This document shows positions 1 through 11,631 of a stretch of DNA of 64,000 nucleotides, one piece after another. Under the pieces are notes generated by a model, which saw only the letters and a list, made by a program, of their open reading frames with translations, did not search any database and had not been told where the DNA came from. The DNA is taken from the NCBI GenBank assembly GCA_034509735.1, contig JACGWO010000005.1:28109479-28173478 (forward strand). Reading direction: 5' to 3'. The translations under genes and the position numbers were made by a program. Origin of the DNA: Sesamum alatum. Taxonomy: Eukaryota > Streptophyta > Magnoliopsida > Lamiales > Pedaliaceae. Each line of letters opens with the position of its first letter. Position 1 is the stretch's first letter.

Positions 1-1998
1 AACCTGCACAAACTAGACTTTGATTCTAACTTGTCTCCCACTAGCTTCTTGACGTATGCAGGGTTACCCCACACTTTCAAGTAGTTGAAGGACGCAGGCT
101 TGCCGTGCCATATCTCATATGGCGTTTGGGTCAATACATTGGTTGGCGCCAAGTTTAACAACTTGACCGCAGTCTCCAACAGGGTTCGATTCCTCCTTTC
201 AAAGACCCCATCTTAACTGTGGTGTCCCGGGAGGTGTCCATTCAGAGATTATACCGTTTATTTTAAGATAATTAAGGAACTCAGTACTAAGGTACTCTCC
301 CCCTCGGTCTGACCGTAAGATTTTAATTTTGCAGCCGGTTTGGTTCTCAATTTTAAGTCTGAATTCTTTAAACCTCTCAAGAGCTTCAGACTTGTACCTC
401 ATCAGGTATACATAACCATACCGTGAATGATCATTGGTGAAGGTTATGAAGTAGGAGAACCCACTTCGGGCTTGCGTCCTTAGTGGCCCACATACATCTG
501 TGTGGACCAAGTCCAACAGACCTGTGGCAAGCCTGCTTTATCCTACAAAGGGTTTCTTGGTCATTTTCCCTCTGAGACAGGATTCGTAAGTTGGTAGCTC
601 ACTCAAGTCCCCAACCTCTAGGTTCTTTGAGTCTACCAATTTCTTCATCCTATCTTGGGAAATATGTCATAGCCTTGCGTGCCACAGTTGTGCGTTCTCG
701 TTATTATCTATTTTACGTTTGTGTTGAGCGTTTAGAACGAAGTTCGTTTGTTGTAAGATATAGAGGCCGTTATTAAGCGTACCAAGCAGATGAGCAATAC
801 CACACTTCATCAAATAAAAGCAATTTTTATTGATTATGAACTCATATCCACTATTGTCTAACAACGGAATGGAAATGATATTTCTAATCATGCTAGGTAC
901 GTAATAAACTTGCTCTAATTATATACTAATTCGATCACTAACGACTAGAGTGGCGGATCCTACTTCTTCTGCCGAGATGGCCTTGCCATTCCCAAGCTTT
1001 AGGACCATATCCCCGCTAGTCAGTTTTCTACTTCTTTTCAGCACCTGCAAATCATTGTAAATATGAGCTCCACAGCCGGTATCTAATACCCAAGAGGCAG
1101 TGTTAGTAACCATATTAACCTCAATCACAAAGATACCTTGTTTGGAGAGGAGTTTGGGGCAATCCCTCTTCCAATGCCCTTTCTCACGGCAATAAATACA
1201 TATGTCATATGCCCTCGACTGTTGCTTTGAGTCAACCTTCTCCTTTCCTTTGCCTTTCCCCACTTTGGCAATGGGAACACTCTTAGTGTTGGTAGCTGCT
1301 TTGACGGCTTTTCCCTTTCCCTTCTTCCTTTTCCAACATCCAGCACCCTTGCCTTTCGTTTTGGAAGTCGAAGCATCTCCAAACAATACCGACGGCGTAG
1401 ACTTTTTGGTCGTTGCCTTGTATTGCACCAACATATTGATTAACTCATTAATACCCTTCTCAAGTGTATTCATGTTGTAGTTAACAATGAATTGGTCAAA
1501 AGATAGTGGGAGAGACTGAAGGATCACATCTATGTACGTCTCGTTATCGAGCCCTGGCTTGAGGTCCTCGAGCTTTTCCACCAAGGTAAGCATCTTGACC
1601 CCATGCTCTTGTACAGAGGACCCTTCGGTTATTTTAGTTCCAAAGAATGCCTTTGTCGCGACATACCTAGTATGCCGGTCCGGGATTGCATACCAATCCT
1701 TCAGGCGAGCCATTATGGAAGGGACATCGTCTAGCCTTTCATACTGCTTTTGAATCTCATTCGTCATAGAGGCAAGTGTGACGCTACGAACTCTCCGGTT
1801 ATCCTTATGCCAAGTCTCGAACGTCTCACGTTCTTTTGGCGTGGATCCTTCCGGCAAGGTCCTAGGGAACGGCTCGTCCATGACATAGCCTTGGTTCTCG
1901 TAATCGAGGACTATCCTCAGATTGCACAACCAGTCGTTGTAATTGATTCCATTAAACTTGTTGGTCTCAAGTATGGTTGAGAATGGGCTCTTAGACAT
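1..1998 (-). pseudogene. Copia gag-protease-integrase remnant
   Basis: The likely start is the ATG at 1998 (MSKSPF). A UBN2-type gag follows, then a zinc knuckle (CIYCREKGHWKRDC, near 1150-1200) that binds RNA, then the protease active site WVLDTGCGAH near 1065-1090 with its DTG intact. Stops break the same frame at about 919-921, 664 and 543, between the protease, the GAG-pre-integrase segment (ending WHARL) and the integrase core (VHTDVCGPL and RSDRGGEY, about 250-515). After TPQ, near 225, the frame shifts. Compared with the usual family layout, about two dozen codons seem to be missing between NRTLL and AVKLLNLAP; this is from memory of the family. The element cannot make a functional polyprotein. 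Confidence 0.85.
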
Positions 1999-4159
1999 TT
2001 TAAATCTACATTTAAAGAACAGAACTACGATCAGCAGAATTTTAAAAGACGAAAGTTTTAATAAAGAATTAAACGTGTGGACTTTATTCATTTAATGCTC
2101 CCACTATTTATACGAAAACACGATACTCTCAAACGTTGTTTTCAGAAAAAACCCTTTCCTAGTGGGCTTGGGATCCATAGTGATTTTCCCCATACCCCGC
2201 TTTTACGATTCGCATGGAAAGAATCCTGTGGGAGGTATACCATACCATTCTCGTTCCAGGAGATTCCCAAGATAAATGCCTCACCTTTTCACATGATCCC
2301 GAGGACTCCAAGCGAATCACGTTATTTGGGTGTTAGACCCGACCCAATCAACCGAATCATAGACCCACTGCTACCTCCACGACTCATGAGACAGGTAACA
2401 GCGGTCTACTCCTCGTTCATGACATAGTGCAGTTTCTTTTAAGCACGATAATCGTGCCATGACTCGTGAGACCACGCTATCGAGCTAAATCAGCTTCCTC
2501 ACTATGCCATGGATGGAAGGCATGGACAAACTCCTAGAGTCCAAGTCCATTTATCAAGGGTCTAATATTTTGAACTTTGGTCCAACCAAGTGAGAGTTGA
2601 AAATGACCGAGATCCCATACACATATACATTCATCTATAATGCATAATTTTAAAGTTTGCATCCCGTAGCAATAATATGATAAAAAAACCACTCATTCAC
2701 CATAAAAGTCACATGCAAAATTAAAGCCTAGCACGCCCCTATTGGATGATCACGAGCCCGAGTCCTATGCGACCCACTGAGCCCGCAGTGGATCTATGAT
2801 CAATCTAGGGTTGGTCCTACACTATTACATTTAATATCAACCCGATCAACATGTTGATGGGCCTTGGTCTCTTTTCTCCTTCAAATCTCCATGGAACGCC
2901 TTGGATCCTCCATTCTGGGCTCTCCATGTGGACCATCCTTCATCTCCACCAAATACATAAATAAAATCCTCACTCCTATACTACTCTCATTACATATGTA
3001 AAAAAAAACCCCAGCAAAAAATCCGGGGGGAATACAATAGGAGGGAGATAGAATGTCTTATTATTCCAAGGCAACTAGAAGAGGAGAAGGAGAAAGTAAA
3101 AGAGGCACACAGGCCAAAACAAATTTAAACTATACATTCGGTCTAGGGCTCGTGATCATCCGTTCTCAATAAACGCACATAATTACATGATATCCAATCA
3201 CATCGACATATGTACATAATCCATGATATCCAATCACATCATCCCATGATAAAGAAACGAGTTATGTATGAAAACATGGTACAACATTAGCAATATCCTT
3301 TCTCGTTTAGGAAGACCCTTCCTCATTATTTGAAGGTGAGTAATACCCCGGGATTCCAAATCCAATACAACAACCTTCCAAATAATGTTCTTTAAGAAAA
3401 CATGAAAAATTAAATAAAATCAATTTTTCAGAATTATCCAAAAAATTAAACAACAAGAAAAATGTAAATAATCAATCGGCCGCCGCCACCGGCGGCGCCT
3501 GCCGACGCACACAGGCCAGCAGGCTTGGCCTGCTGTCCATGCGCGCGCAAGGCAGGCTTGACGGGGCGCGCGCCTGGTCAGCTGTGCTGCGCAAGCTGGC
3601 GCACGATGGCGAGGCTGCAGCGCGCAGGCACCTCTGCCCGCGCGCGCCACCCTGTCGTGCCGCCTGCGTGCGCTTCCTGCGCGCAGACTCCGTTGTCTGC
3701 CTGCGTGCGCGCCCTGGCGGCGCTGCCTCATGCGCGCGTGCGCGCGCGGCCTCCCCGGCCGCGCACTGGCAGCGCAAGCGCTCCGACACACTGGCCGTCC
3801 ATGTGTCTGCGCTCGGTATCTGGCTGCGCGCATGCCGGCCGGGGATCCGGGCGCGCTGTGCGCGCCTAGCGGGGCTGCCGCGCGCAGGCTCCTCTGTCTC
3901 CGCACGCGCCTCGCCTGAGCGCACTACGTGCGCGGTTAGTCGCCGATTTGCCGTGTGTAACGTTTTCTTTCGTTTTATTTTTCTGCCCCCCGTTTCCCAA
4001 GAAAAACAAGAAAACCAACAGCACCAATAATTCATACACAATTAAAGACAAGAAAACGACATGCTTGATAATTAAAACATCAAGAATTAAAAAAATCATG
4101 CCATACACGTTTTCATGCTTTAAACGCACACAAAACCCTAGGCCTATACACCAAACCGG
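1999..4159 (-). other. Copia untranslated leader
   Basis: This 2.1 kb lies between the primer-binding site and gag and has no credible protein. Most is ordinary AT-rich sequence. It contains two inverted pieces of similar wording (a gatcacgagcc block near 2747 and a ggctcgtgatcatc block near 3147). The block at about 3477-3950 is extremely GC-rich and is listed separately. Long leaders are known from BARE/Angela-type elements. Confidence 0.65.
3477..3950. other. GC-rich, CpG-dense island inside Copia leader
   Basis: About 470 bases are made almost wholly of GCGCGC-type words in a window that is otherwise strongly AT-rich. Because stop codons are AT-rich, several overlapping frames stay open on both strands, giving arginine- and alanine-rich translations with no recognisable domain. 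A segment near 3618 (gcgcgcaggcacctctg) recurs almost exactly near 3880, so the island is partly repetitive. It has not lost its CpG dinucleotides, which is unexpected for a methylated transposon. It could be a captured foreign fragment, an expanded repeat or an RNA-structure element; the sequence does not decide. Confidence 0.7.
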
Positions 4160-4171
4160 GCTCTGATACCA
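4160..4171 (-). other. Primer-binding site, initiator tRNA-Met
   Basis: The minus strand reads TGGTATCAGAGC, complementary to the 3' end of plant initiator tRNA-Met. It lies one base inside the LTR end at 4173, fixing the element's orientation and LTR boundary. Confidence 0.92.
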
Positions 4172-4172
4172 C

Positions 4173-6133
4173 TGAAAGTCTAGCACAGGCGCGTGGATTG
4201 ACCCGGGAGTAGCGCGAATGCGGAAACGCGGTGTAATAAAATTTGCAAGAATTTAAACATGCTATGAACGAGATTAATATAAATACGTTCAAGGGGTGTT
4301 CCTTAGAATCTCCCGGGCATTCGGTGTATCTCATGAATAATAAAACATACAAAATTTCGTGGAGGCCATAGGGTTTAAAGAAAAGGGGCGAAAACATTAA
4401 ATCGAAAACCTACCGGTTGTCGTTTTCAACTTCAAACCGCTACTCGCGTTATTCCCCGTTTTGCTCCAAGATCTCGAGTTTGAGACCCTCTAATTCGTAC
4501 ACGCAATCCTCCCACGTATCTTGATCCTCGTGCTAGCAAAAGAACAAGTGTATGTTTATTTGGAAAGGACGGATTGATCAAATGCTATTGATTTACGAGA
4601 TCAACCCTCCTTAAAGTTCAATTGTAAAACAAAAGAACATAAAAGAGTTTCTTGGAAATAGAGAGAAGGGTGCGGCTGAGAGAAAAAGGAGGGAGCCGAG
4701 TGGTGTGTGTTTGTGTGTGCTTCCATTTTTCATCATCTCTTCTAAATAGAAGACTTAAGAGTATTTATAGAGGAGAAATCCAATTCCTCTTCTAATTCCT
4801 ACTCCTTGGAAGACTCTTCCTTGAATAGGATTTGACTAGGTCAAATCCTAGTCAATTTCTAGTTTCTTGGTCAAACCAATCCTAGTCATTGATTTCTCTC
4901 TTTAATCTCAACCATTGATTAATTTAATGGAATATTTAAAGCTCATTTAAATAATCCAAAAGGCAATAAATAAATATATCAAATATAAATATTTATTCTA
5001 AGCTCATTAAATAAATTTCCAATAAATCTAATTTATTAAATAAATTCCTTTCATCTAATAAAAAGAATTAATTTTTCCGAGAAAAGAAGAACCCGATTAA
5101 ATCTAATTTAATCGTTCCATCTCTCTCCAAATATTTAATTCTAAATTAAATACGTTGTGTGTGCGGATTGTGTGTGACTCTTTAGGTTCACCTTCAGCTA
5201 GACATGGTTGGATTCCTAGAATCCGTCCGTTACCATGGGTGGCCTTCTAGCAACGGTCCATGGCACTAGAGACTAGGTGAATATGTGTGGGGATGAACAT
5301 TTAGGCTCTACAGTACATCTATCCTTCCGTCTTCGGTCTCACCACTTAGGGTCTACGGCACGGATACGCAGGTACCCATCTTGGACCTAAGTGTCGGGTT
5401 GTCCTATACCAAACGCCGCAAAGAATCCTTCCCTTCTGTTCAGTTACTGTGGCCACGGATTTTAGGGACACGACACAGAGTATTTGTGAGACACTACTGT
5501 TAACACTCTTGATAGGAGACAGATCCTTTCTTGGAAACTACTGTCACGTTGTACACCGTGGTTGTACCAGATATGGCTTATGACTAATCAACTATATTTA
5601 GGCAATCTCTCACCATACCTAAGATACAGTCTCGATGTGCAGGTAAACTCAGCAATTCCTCAAGTCAAAGGATTGACATGTACCATTGAAACCGGAAACT
5701 CACGTCATACCTAGCCGACCCTACTCAAGGTCCTCCGTAAGACGGTTCCCGCAAGTCACCTCAGTCAGCCGCTCCCCAACAGGCTAACCCACTAACACTG
5801 CTCAGATGACCCTCGTCACCCGTCGATGAAACACGACAGCAGATGCTTAGTGCAAGTCTCAAGTGGATTCTCGATATCCATTTTCGAGATTCCTTGACTT
5901 GGAGTTTTTCAGACTGATTCGGCGGAACTGATTTTATAGACTTACCTCCAAGCATAGTCCCAGTCCCCGAAATGTGATCTCAGTCTGTAGGCTTTGTTTG
6001 TGTAGCGAACAGTTATAAAGCAGTTAAAGTGAACACAAACAAAGTAGGCGCCAAATGAATTTCACTTTCTTATTGATCAAGGTTTTATTAAAACTTTGAA
6101 ATTATTCAGATATAGGTTACAATTCGCCTAACA
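4173..6133 (-). repeat. Copia 5' LTR (about 1.96 kb)
   Basis: It is bounded by TG and CA (minus strand TGTTAGGCG at 6133, ending GACTTTCA at 4173) and adjoins the primer-binding site. A good TATA box lies at 4761-4770 (CTATAAATAC on the minus strand), about 590 bases from the LTR end, where the element promoter would be expected. Only one LTR is in the window, so its age cannot be estimated. There is no gene inside. Confidence 0.82.
4761..4770 (-). promoter_or_regulatory. TATA box of Copia LTR
   Basis: The minus strand reads CTATAAATAC in an AT-poor stretch of the LTR, in the sense of the element's gag gene. It is the only strong TATA motif in the LTR that I noticed. Confidence 0.5.
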
Positions 6134-7232
6134 AGATTGGCTTCATGGTCACCTATTCTAACATAAAATACGTGCGGGAGTTAATGGCATTCGTTTCAAA
6201 TGTGCACTCACTCCTCTGCACCGGTCCACATCATCTATATCCAGTACCAATATGTTTGGATTCATTTAGTTTGTTAAGGGTATTGGATGCACTCACAATC
6301 CGCTTGTATGGGTTTCCTAATGAAGTGATAAAACTAGTTAAGTTAAGGTACCTCGCCTTTTCTTATACTGGAAAGCTTTCTACTTTTATATCCAAACTCC
6401 ATAATCTTCAGTATTTAATTGTCCGTCAATACCTAAGCATTGTATCTTTTGAGGCTCATCGGTGGTATCTGCCCATGGAGATTTGGAATATGTAAGAATT
6501 AAGGCGTCTGGAGGTCATGGGAAACGACCTACCAAATCCTAGTTTCGAGACTGCTTGCTTATCGAACCTCTCGACATTGCTAGATATTAGTGATCACAGT
6601 TGTATCAAAGAGGTTCTTGAAAGAATTCTGAATTTAATTGAATTGGGAATTCAAAATAGATTAGCAATAGATGATGTTGATGTTGAACCCTTTTTTTGCT
6701 TTAATTGTCTCAAAGATCTCCATTAACTTGCGTCACTCAAATTTTGTCCAGTGAATCCTAACCGCAGAGTGTAGGTTGTCGTCTCCACAACGCTTTGTGT
6801 TCCAATTTTCCCATCAAATATTATAAAGTTAACTCTAAGCGGCTTTGGATTTCCTTGGGATTATATGAGAACCATTGCTCAGTTGCCGAATCTTGTAGTG
6901 CTCAAATTGCGATGTTATGCGTTCCAGGGCCAAGACTGGGCAACTTATGAGGGGAATTTCTCGAAATTTACATTTTTGCTACTTGAAGACATTGATCTGA
7001 GGTATTTGACTGCCCATCATCCTGATTGCTTCCCAAATCTTCAGTTTCTATTTATTCAGCACTGCTACAAATTGCGAAGGATCCCTCTAAGAGTTGGATA
7101 CAGACTTATAGTTCTTCTTTCTACGAATCAAGCTAGCTGACTGCAAAGCCTTCTCTTTGGCTTTTAAAAAGGAGGAAATAATAGAAAAAGAGGACCATGT
7201 ATCTCGTTACATTCAAATTATTGTTCAGTCTT
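6134..7232 (+). pseudogene. CC-NLR resistance gene, LRR fragment (R1A-like)
   Basis: One plus-strand frame encodes LRR sequence of the late-blight R1A-like NLR group: LLRVLDALTIR and GFPNEVIKLVKLRYLAF near 6270-6360, LHNLQYLIVRQYLSI near 6395-6435, IAQLPNLVVLKLRCYAF near 6870-6925 and CFPNLQFLFIQHCYKLRRIPL near 7027-7090. NLRs of this class are intracellular immune receptors. Three stops interrupt the same frame at 6493 (TAA), 6724 (TAA) and 6772 (TAG). A frameshift follows near 7100, after which the reading continues as IKLADCKAFSLAF up to the Athila insertion at 7233. The coding sequence begins directly at the Copia LTR, so the coiled-coil, NB-ARC and first LRRs should lie left of the window. 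The gene is dead here. Confidence 0.88.
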
Positions 7233-8537
7233 TGATGAGTGTCCAAATTACCATGGTTTTAGTAGTGTTTTGACCACTTTTTGATATTCAATTAAGCCTA
7301 AATCGTGTGAAATTTGATGTTTGCAACTAAAAAAGATGTTTACGGAGCAAGAATAGAAGATATGAAGCAAGACAAGTGAAAAGCTCAACAGAAATTCTAG
7401 AAGAAAAATGAGGGACGGATTCAAAAGTTCGGCTAGACATGCCCATGTCTAACGATGCAGAGGAGCCAACGAAAGGAAGGAAAGAGGATCTAGTTCTCTG
7501 GACTTTAAAGGCTGATATATGGGAATTTCTCGAATTTTGGAAGTACTTCCTTCCTAAGGAGTCATAATTGGGTTAATAATCCTAATTAAATAAGGACGTA
7601 GAGTTATATTAAGAATCTACCTTTTTGATATCTAGGTTTATTAGGAAAATTAATTAGTATAAATGGGTGATGTACTTGAAGACATGGGGATCATCGATTA
7701 TTCTCTGCGTTTTATTTTATGAAATTCTCTCTTTCTTCTATGTGTTCTTCCGTTAGTATGTTAGGCTAATTTTACTATTTTCCAGTTGAAGTTACGGTAG
7801 ATGCTTGATTCCCAAGTATTGTGAGATCTACCTTGTGATCTTTCACTTTCGTTTAATTGATATTCATGCTATTCTTTGTGTTTTTAATAAAAATAATCTA
7901 ATTTATGAATGATAAGGCCGATTGTTCATTATTAACAATATTTGCTAAGCTAATTGAACTTTGCAAATCCGTGTAATTGTTTGTTTAGTTCAATAACTAG
8001 TGGCAACCTAGCATAGTTTTATTATGTCATAGTAGTAAATTATGTTATGGGAGATGCATGATCTAACTTAAATAAATCCTCGTAGGAATTTATTGGTTAG
8101 AATTTGGCCCTTCCATTTCCTAATTTTTTTGGTAGATTAAATCTTGTGGACGTTCCCAAGGTTGTTCATTAATTAAGGAATTAGCCAACGGACGTTCCTT
8201 AGCTGACGACAAGGTAAGGAACGGTAAGATCATTAGGTCGTACCAATGGCTATAACTAGTTTATCTGCTTAAATGATTGTTATTCCTGCATCGATAATCA
8301 ATAACGGAATCAAGCATATACTAAACTTCAACCGAAAAGCTTTTCTCATTCATTAGATCTCTTTGTCTAAATTTCGTATTCCATTCTTTAAAATTGAATC
8401 AAAACATCCCCCCTTCCGTTTATTTCACTTTTAATTGAATAGATTAACTTAAAACCAATCCCTGTAGGATCGACCCTACTTACCACTTTTGCAAATACTG
8501 AGTAGGAAATTATTTTTGGTGGTTTCGACACCGATCA
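7233..8537 (+). repeat. Athila-like left LTR
   Basis: It starts TGATGAGTGTCC and ends GACACCGATCA. The first 900 or so bases align closely with 11632-12525, with many single-base differences, so the insertion is old. A palindrome, TAGACATG-CC-CATGTCTA, sits at 7434-7451. Confidence 0.88.
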
Positions 8538-8542
8538 AATTT

Positions 8543-8560
8543 TGGCGCCATTGCCGGGGA
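8543..8560 (+). other. Primer-binding site, tRNA-Asp type
   Basis: TGGCGCCATTGCCGGGGA differs at one base from the complement of the plant tRNA-Asp 3' end, the primer used by Athila-type Gypsy elements. It lies five bases inside the left LTR. Confidence 0.85.
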
Positions 8561-8604
8561 TTGGTGTCCTTAAGTTAATTTCTTCTTAGTTACATGAGGA
8601 AAAC

Positions 8605-9560
8605 ATGACTTCCTTTGATGCTCGTCTAGACAAACTTACATCCCGTGTTGAAATTTTGTTGCAGGAAACTCCCAACGAGTGAAGGCTTGTGGAAATTGCA
8701 ATTCCACGGGACATCCCACCAATTTGTGCCCTACGATCCAGGAAGCACCCACCGAACAGGGCAATGCTATAGGAGGATTCTTTGGACCACCGCAAAGCAG
8801 ATATGATCCCTATTCCAACACATATAATCCAGGATGGGGGGATCATGCCAACCTTAGCTACGGTTCCTAATCTCAACCTTATCAAAGTTTTCAGAACAAA
8901 CCACAGGTGCTACCTCCTACATCTAACTCTGATCCAAGTATGTCTCTGGAGGACGTGATGAAACCGCTTGTTAGTAACATTCAAAACTTGGCGTCCTACA
9001 TAAAACAAAAATTTAGAACTTGGAGTCTCAAATGAGCCAATTGACGACATCGATCAGTTGGTTAGAGTCTCAATGTGAGTTACCCTCTCAAAATGTTGTT
9101 AATTCTAAACAAGCCGCTAGTGCTATTGTCATGTGCAGTGGAAAAGAGTTACAACCCATCAAGGACGAAAATAGCACTACGCGTGGGCATGTCCAGCAAG
9201 GTGAAACAGAACAAGAGGTGGAAATTTTCCAAAAGCAAACCAACAAAGAGAATCCCAAGGTGTTGGTAACCAAACCTCCCTTCCCGGAGAAACTTGCCAA
9301 GTACCAGAAGAAGGAAGAGGAGAACGCAATACTTGTAACTTTTTGGAAAGTTACCTTGCTATGCAAAGTTTCTCAAGGCGTTGTGCACCAACAAATGCAA
9401 ACTCAAATTCTTTATTGATCGTTTGGTGCAAGAAAATGCTAAGTTTGATGGTGCTAAAAACTTCACCCTTAGGGCAAGAACTTATAAGAACAAAGCTTTT
9501 CATGACAAGATAAGTTCAAAAAAGAATTCTCTCATGGACCTCAAAGTTTTTTGAAGTCCA
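8605..9560 (+). pseudogene. Athila gag remnant fused to integrase tail
   Basis: An ATG at 8605 (MTSFDARLDK) opens a frame closed by TGA at 8680. In another frame follows a zinc-knuckle-like CGNCNSTGHPTNLC (8687-8728) and the SRYDPYSNTYNPGWGDH segment, typical of Athila gag C-termini. A third frame from 9020 has QMSQLTTSISWLESQ, a degenerate SGKEL and PPFPEKLAKY. From about 9410 the reading becomes LVQENAKFDG, RARTYKNKAFHDK, which resembles the C-terminal part of Athila integrase rather than protease. This suggests a large deletion between gag and the end of pol. At least three frame breaks are visible. The gag match is good; the integrase call is tentative. Confidence 0.72.
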
Positions 9561-11631
9561 CACCATCATCAGGTTTACGTTGAAGAAGAGGATTGAGAGT
9601 GCCCAACTTATTCAATTTGAGGCACAATGTCTAGCCAAAGACGTTATAGAAAGGCGTTATGTGGGAGGCAATGCATGATTTCTCTACCCTTTTCTCTCTC
9701 TTTTTTTTTTATTCATTTAAGTGTTTTGATTAACATGAGGTTTATACAGGTTGATTCATGCATAAAAGTCTCTGCGTCAAGCGTGCCCACGTCAGGTGCA
9801 GAATTCAAATAAGTCTTTGAGCTAGTCCATTGAGCGTGCCCACACCTAACAGTTTATCCAAATTTGTATGAATTTGAAAATAAACTAATTTGTTGTTGTT
9901 AAGTGTGCCCACGTGTACTGGACCACATAAATCTGTCTGAAAGAACCTAAATTATTGTTGAAGAAATTTGTCCTTCCCTTGATCGAGCTCACATGCCGCA
10001 GCCGCACCAGCACCATGCCTCGCCGCCACACTCCGTCATGTACTGCACCACCAGCACTCGCAACACACTCACCCCTTGATTGATCACGGCATGCACTCAA
10101 GGACGCTCTCTTTCCTTTCTCTCTATCTTTTTTCCATTCTTAAGATGCATGTATATGCCCACATTGAGGGTAATGTGGATTTAAGTTGGGGGTACACTTT
10201 GACTGTATTGACTATTTGGAGTTTAGTGAGTTTGGTGTTGAGATGAACTTTTATGCGTGGTGTCTGAAAAAGGGTGTTTTTGACTGAATGATGGAATTTT
10301 TTTGCTGAAATTGTGCCTAAAAAGTCTTTTATTGTGATCCACTCATGATTTGATGATGCTACATGTGAATAGGATATATACTTCATGCTTTAGATGATTC
10401 ATGATTCGAGAACTTGTCTTCATGATGATGATTTGAATCAAACTCTATATGTGTGAAGTTATAGTGGATCTGACACAGCTTGTGAGGTTTTGAGCTCGAA
10501 AAAGAAAAAAAATCTAGATCTTGAAAATCTCCCTTCTTGAGAGAATACTTCTGTGAGTTCCTAAAACTTGCTTTGAATCATGTTGGGCCACACAAACATG
10601 CATGCATCTAAAAATGATAAAGGCACTAGAATTGAAACCACTAATTGCCTAAAAGACCGCCACATAACATTCTAATTTTACCGAACCCATTTTGAGCCTG
10701 AAAGCCTTATTTTTGTTCGAAACCATCACTTACAAGCCTACTCCATTGTTCGTTCAAAATCTTAAAATTGAACCCTCCAAGAACAAACTAGAGCATCAAG
10801 GTAAACGGACGTGTGTTCTAAGGAAATGGTTCTCAAAATAAATGTGTGGGTTTGAATTTTATGAAATTATGTTCTAACACAAGTGTGGGGGTGAAATCAT
10901 TGTGGTTTTTCACTTTGAGTTGGTATGAACTGTCATTGTTACCTCGTTCTATGCCTCATCAAAAAAAAAATATTGAAAAAAAGTGTAAGAAAAGGAAAAA
11001 AAGAAGAAAAAAATCGGCAATGAAAAACAAAAAAACATTCTTGCCACTAAAAAAAAGAAGGAAAAGAAAAAAAGAGAAACAATCTCCAGAGAGAGAGAGA
11101 AAAGAGGCATAGTTCGAGAAGTCTTATAATATTTGGGGGAGGGGGGGAATGGGATTTAATTGTTCGATGGCCCAATTGAGAGCCTTGGAACAATTGTTCA
11201 CTCGTTTTATTTGATGCTTTATTTTGAAACTCTTGGCTTTTAACACCCCTTGTCTATAAAATTCCTACCCCAAAACCAAAGCCCCATTACAACCAAAAGT
11301 CAAGAACTTTTGATTCATGTGCATGCGTGTTTTTAAGTGGTGGATATTTGATGTATAACCAAGCCTATGGTGAAGCATTGTCACAGCAAGTTTTGAGTGA
11401 AATACTTAGCCACATACACTTGAGCGATTGGAGAGCAATGAGAAAATGGTCCACTAGTTGCATGCATTTGATTTTGGTAATAATCATTATGTCGACACTT
11501 GTTTCAAAAATTGTTGGGTCGTCTCTATTATGAAGTGTGATTCTTGAAGCATGCAGTTGCATCTTGACTTGAGTGTGTTCATAATCTTTATTTTGCTCGA
11601 GGACGAGCAAAGGGTAAATTATGGGGATATT
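9561..11631 (+). other. Athila 3' noncoding tract
   Basis: Between the last coding remnant and the right LTR there is no recognisable gene. A long 3' noncoding stretch is normal for Athila elements. It includes a lysine-rich A-run region (10970-11105) that opens a meaningless frame, repeated GTGCCCAC words near 9782, 9835 and 9903, and a short purine tract just before the right LTR (about 11620-11630) that may serve as the polypurine tract. Confidence 0.6.

Larger units (their letters stand above)
1..6133 (-). mobile_element. Ty1/Copia LTR retrotransposon, 5' half (cut by window edge)
   Basis: Reading on the minus strand from 6133 downward there is an LTR of about 1.96 kb, a primer-binding site, a leader of about 2.1 kb, then gag, protease and integrase remnants that run off the left edge. 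The domain order gag-PR-INT places it in Ty1/Copia. A long LTR plus a long untranslated leader resembles the Angela/BARE group, but this lineage call is inference. The LTR runs from TG at 4173 to CA at 6133. The bases beyond it (6134 onward) read as NLR coding sequence, so the element sits in a resistance gene. The other LTR and the matching target duplication lie outside the window. Confidence 0.88.

Noticed and set aside
3420..4041. Long overlapping arginine/alanine-rich open frames on both strands
   Set aside because: They result from the GC-rich, stop-poor composition of the island; all frames are open and none shows a domain.
10846..11112. Lysine-rich open frame
   Set aside because: It is an A-rich low-complexity run in the Athila 3' noncoding tract.
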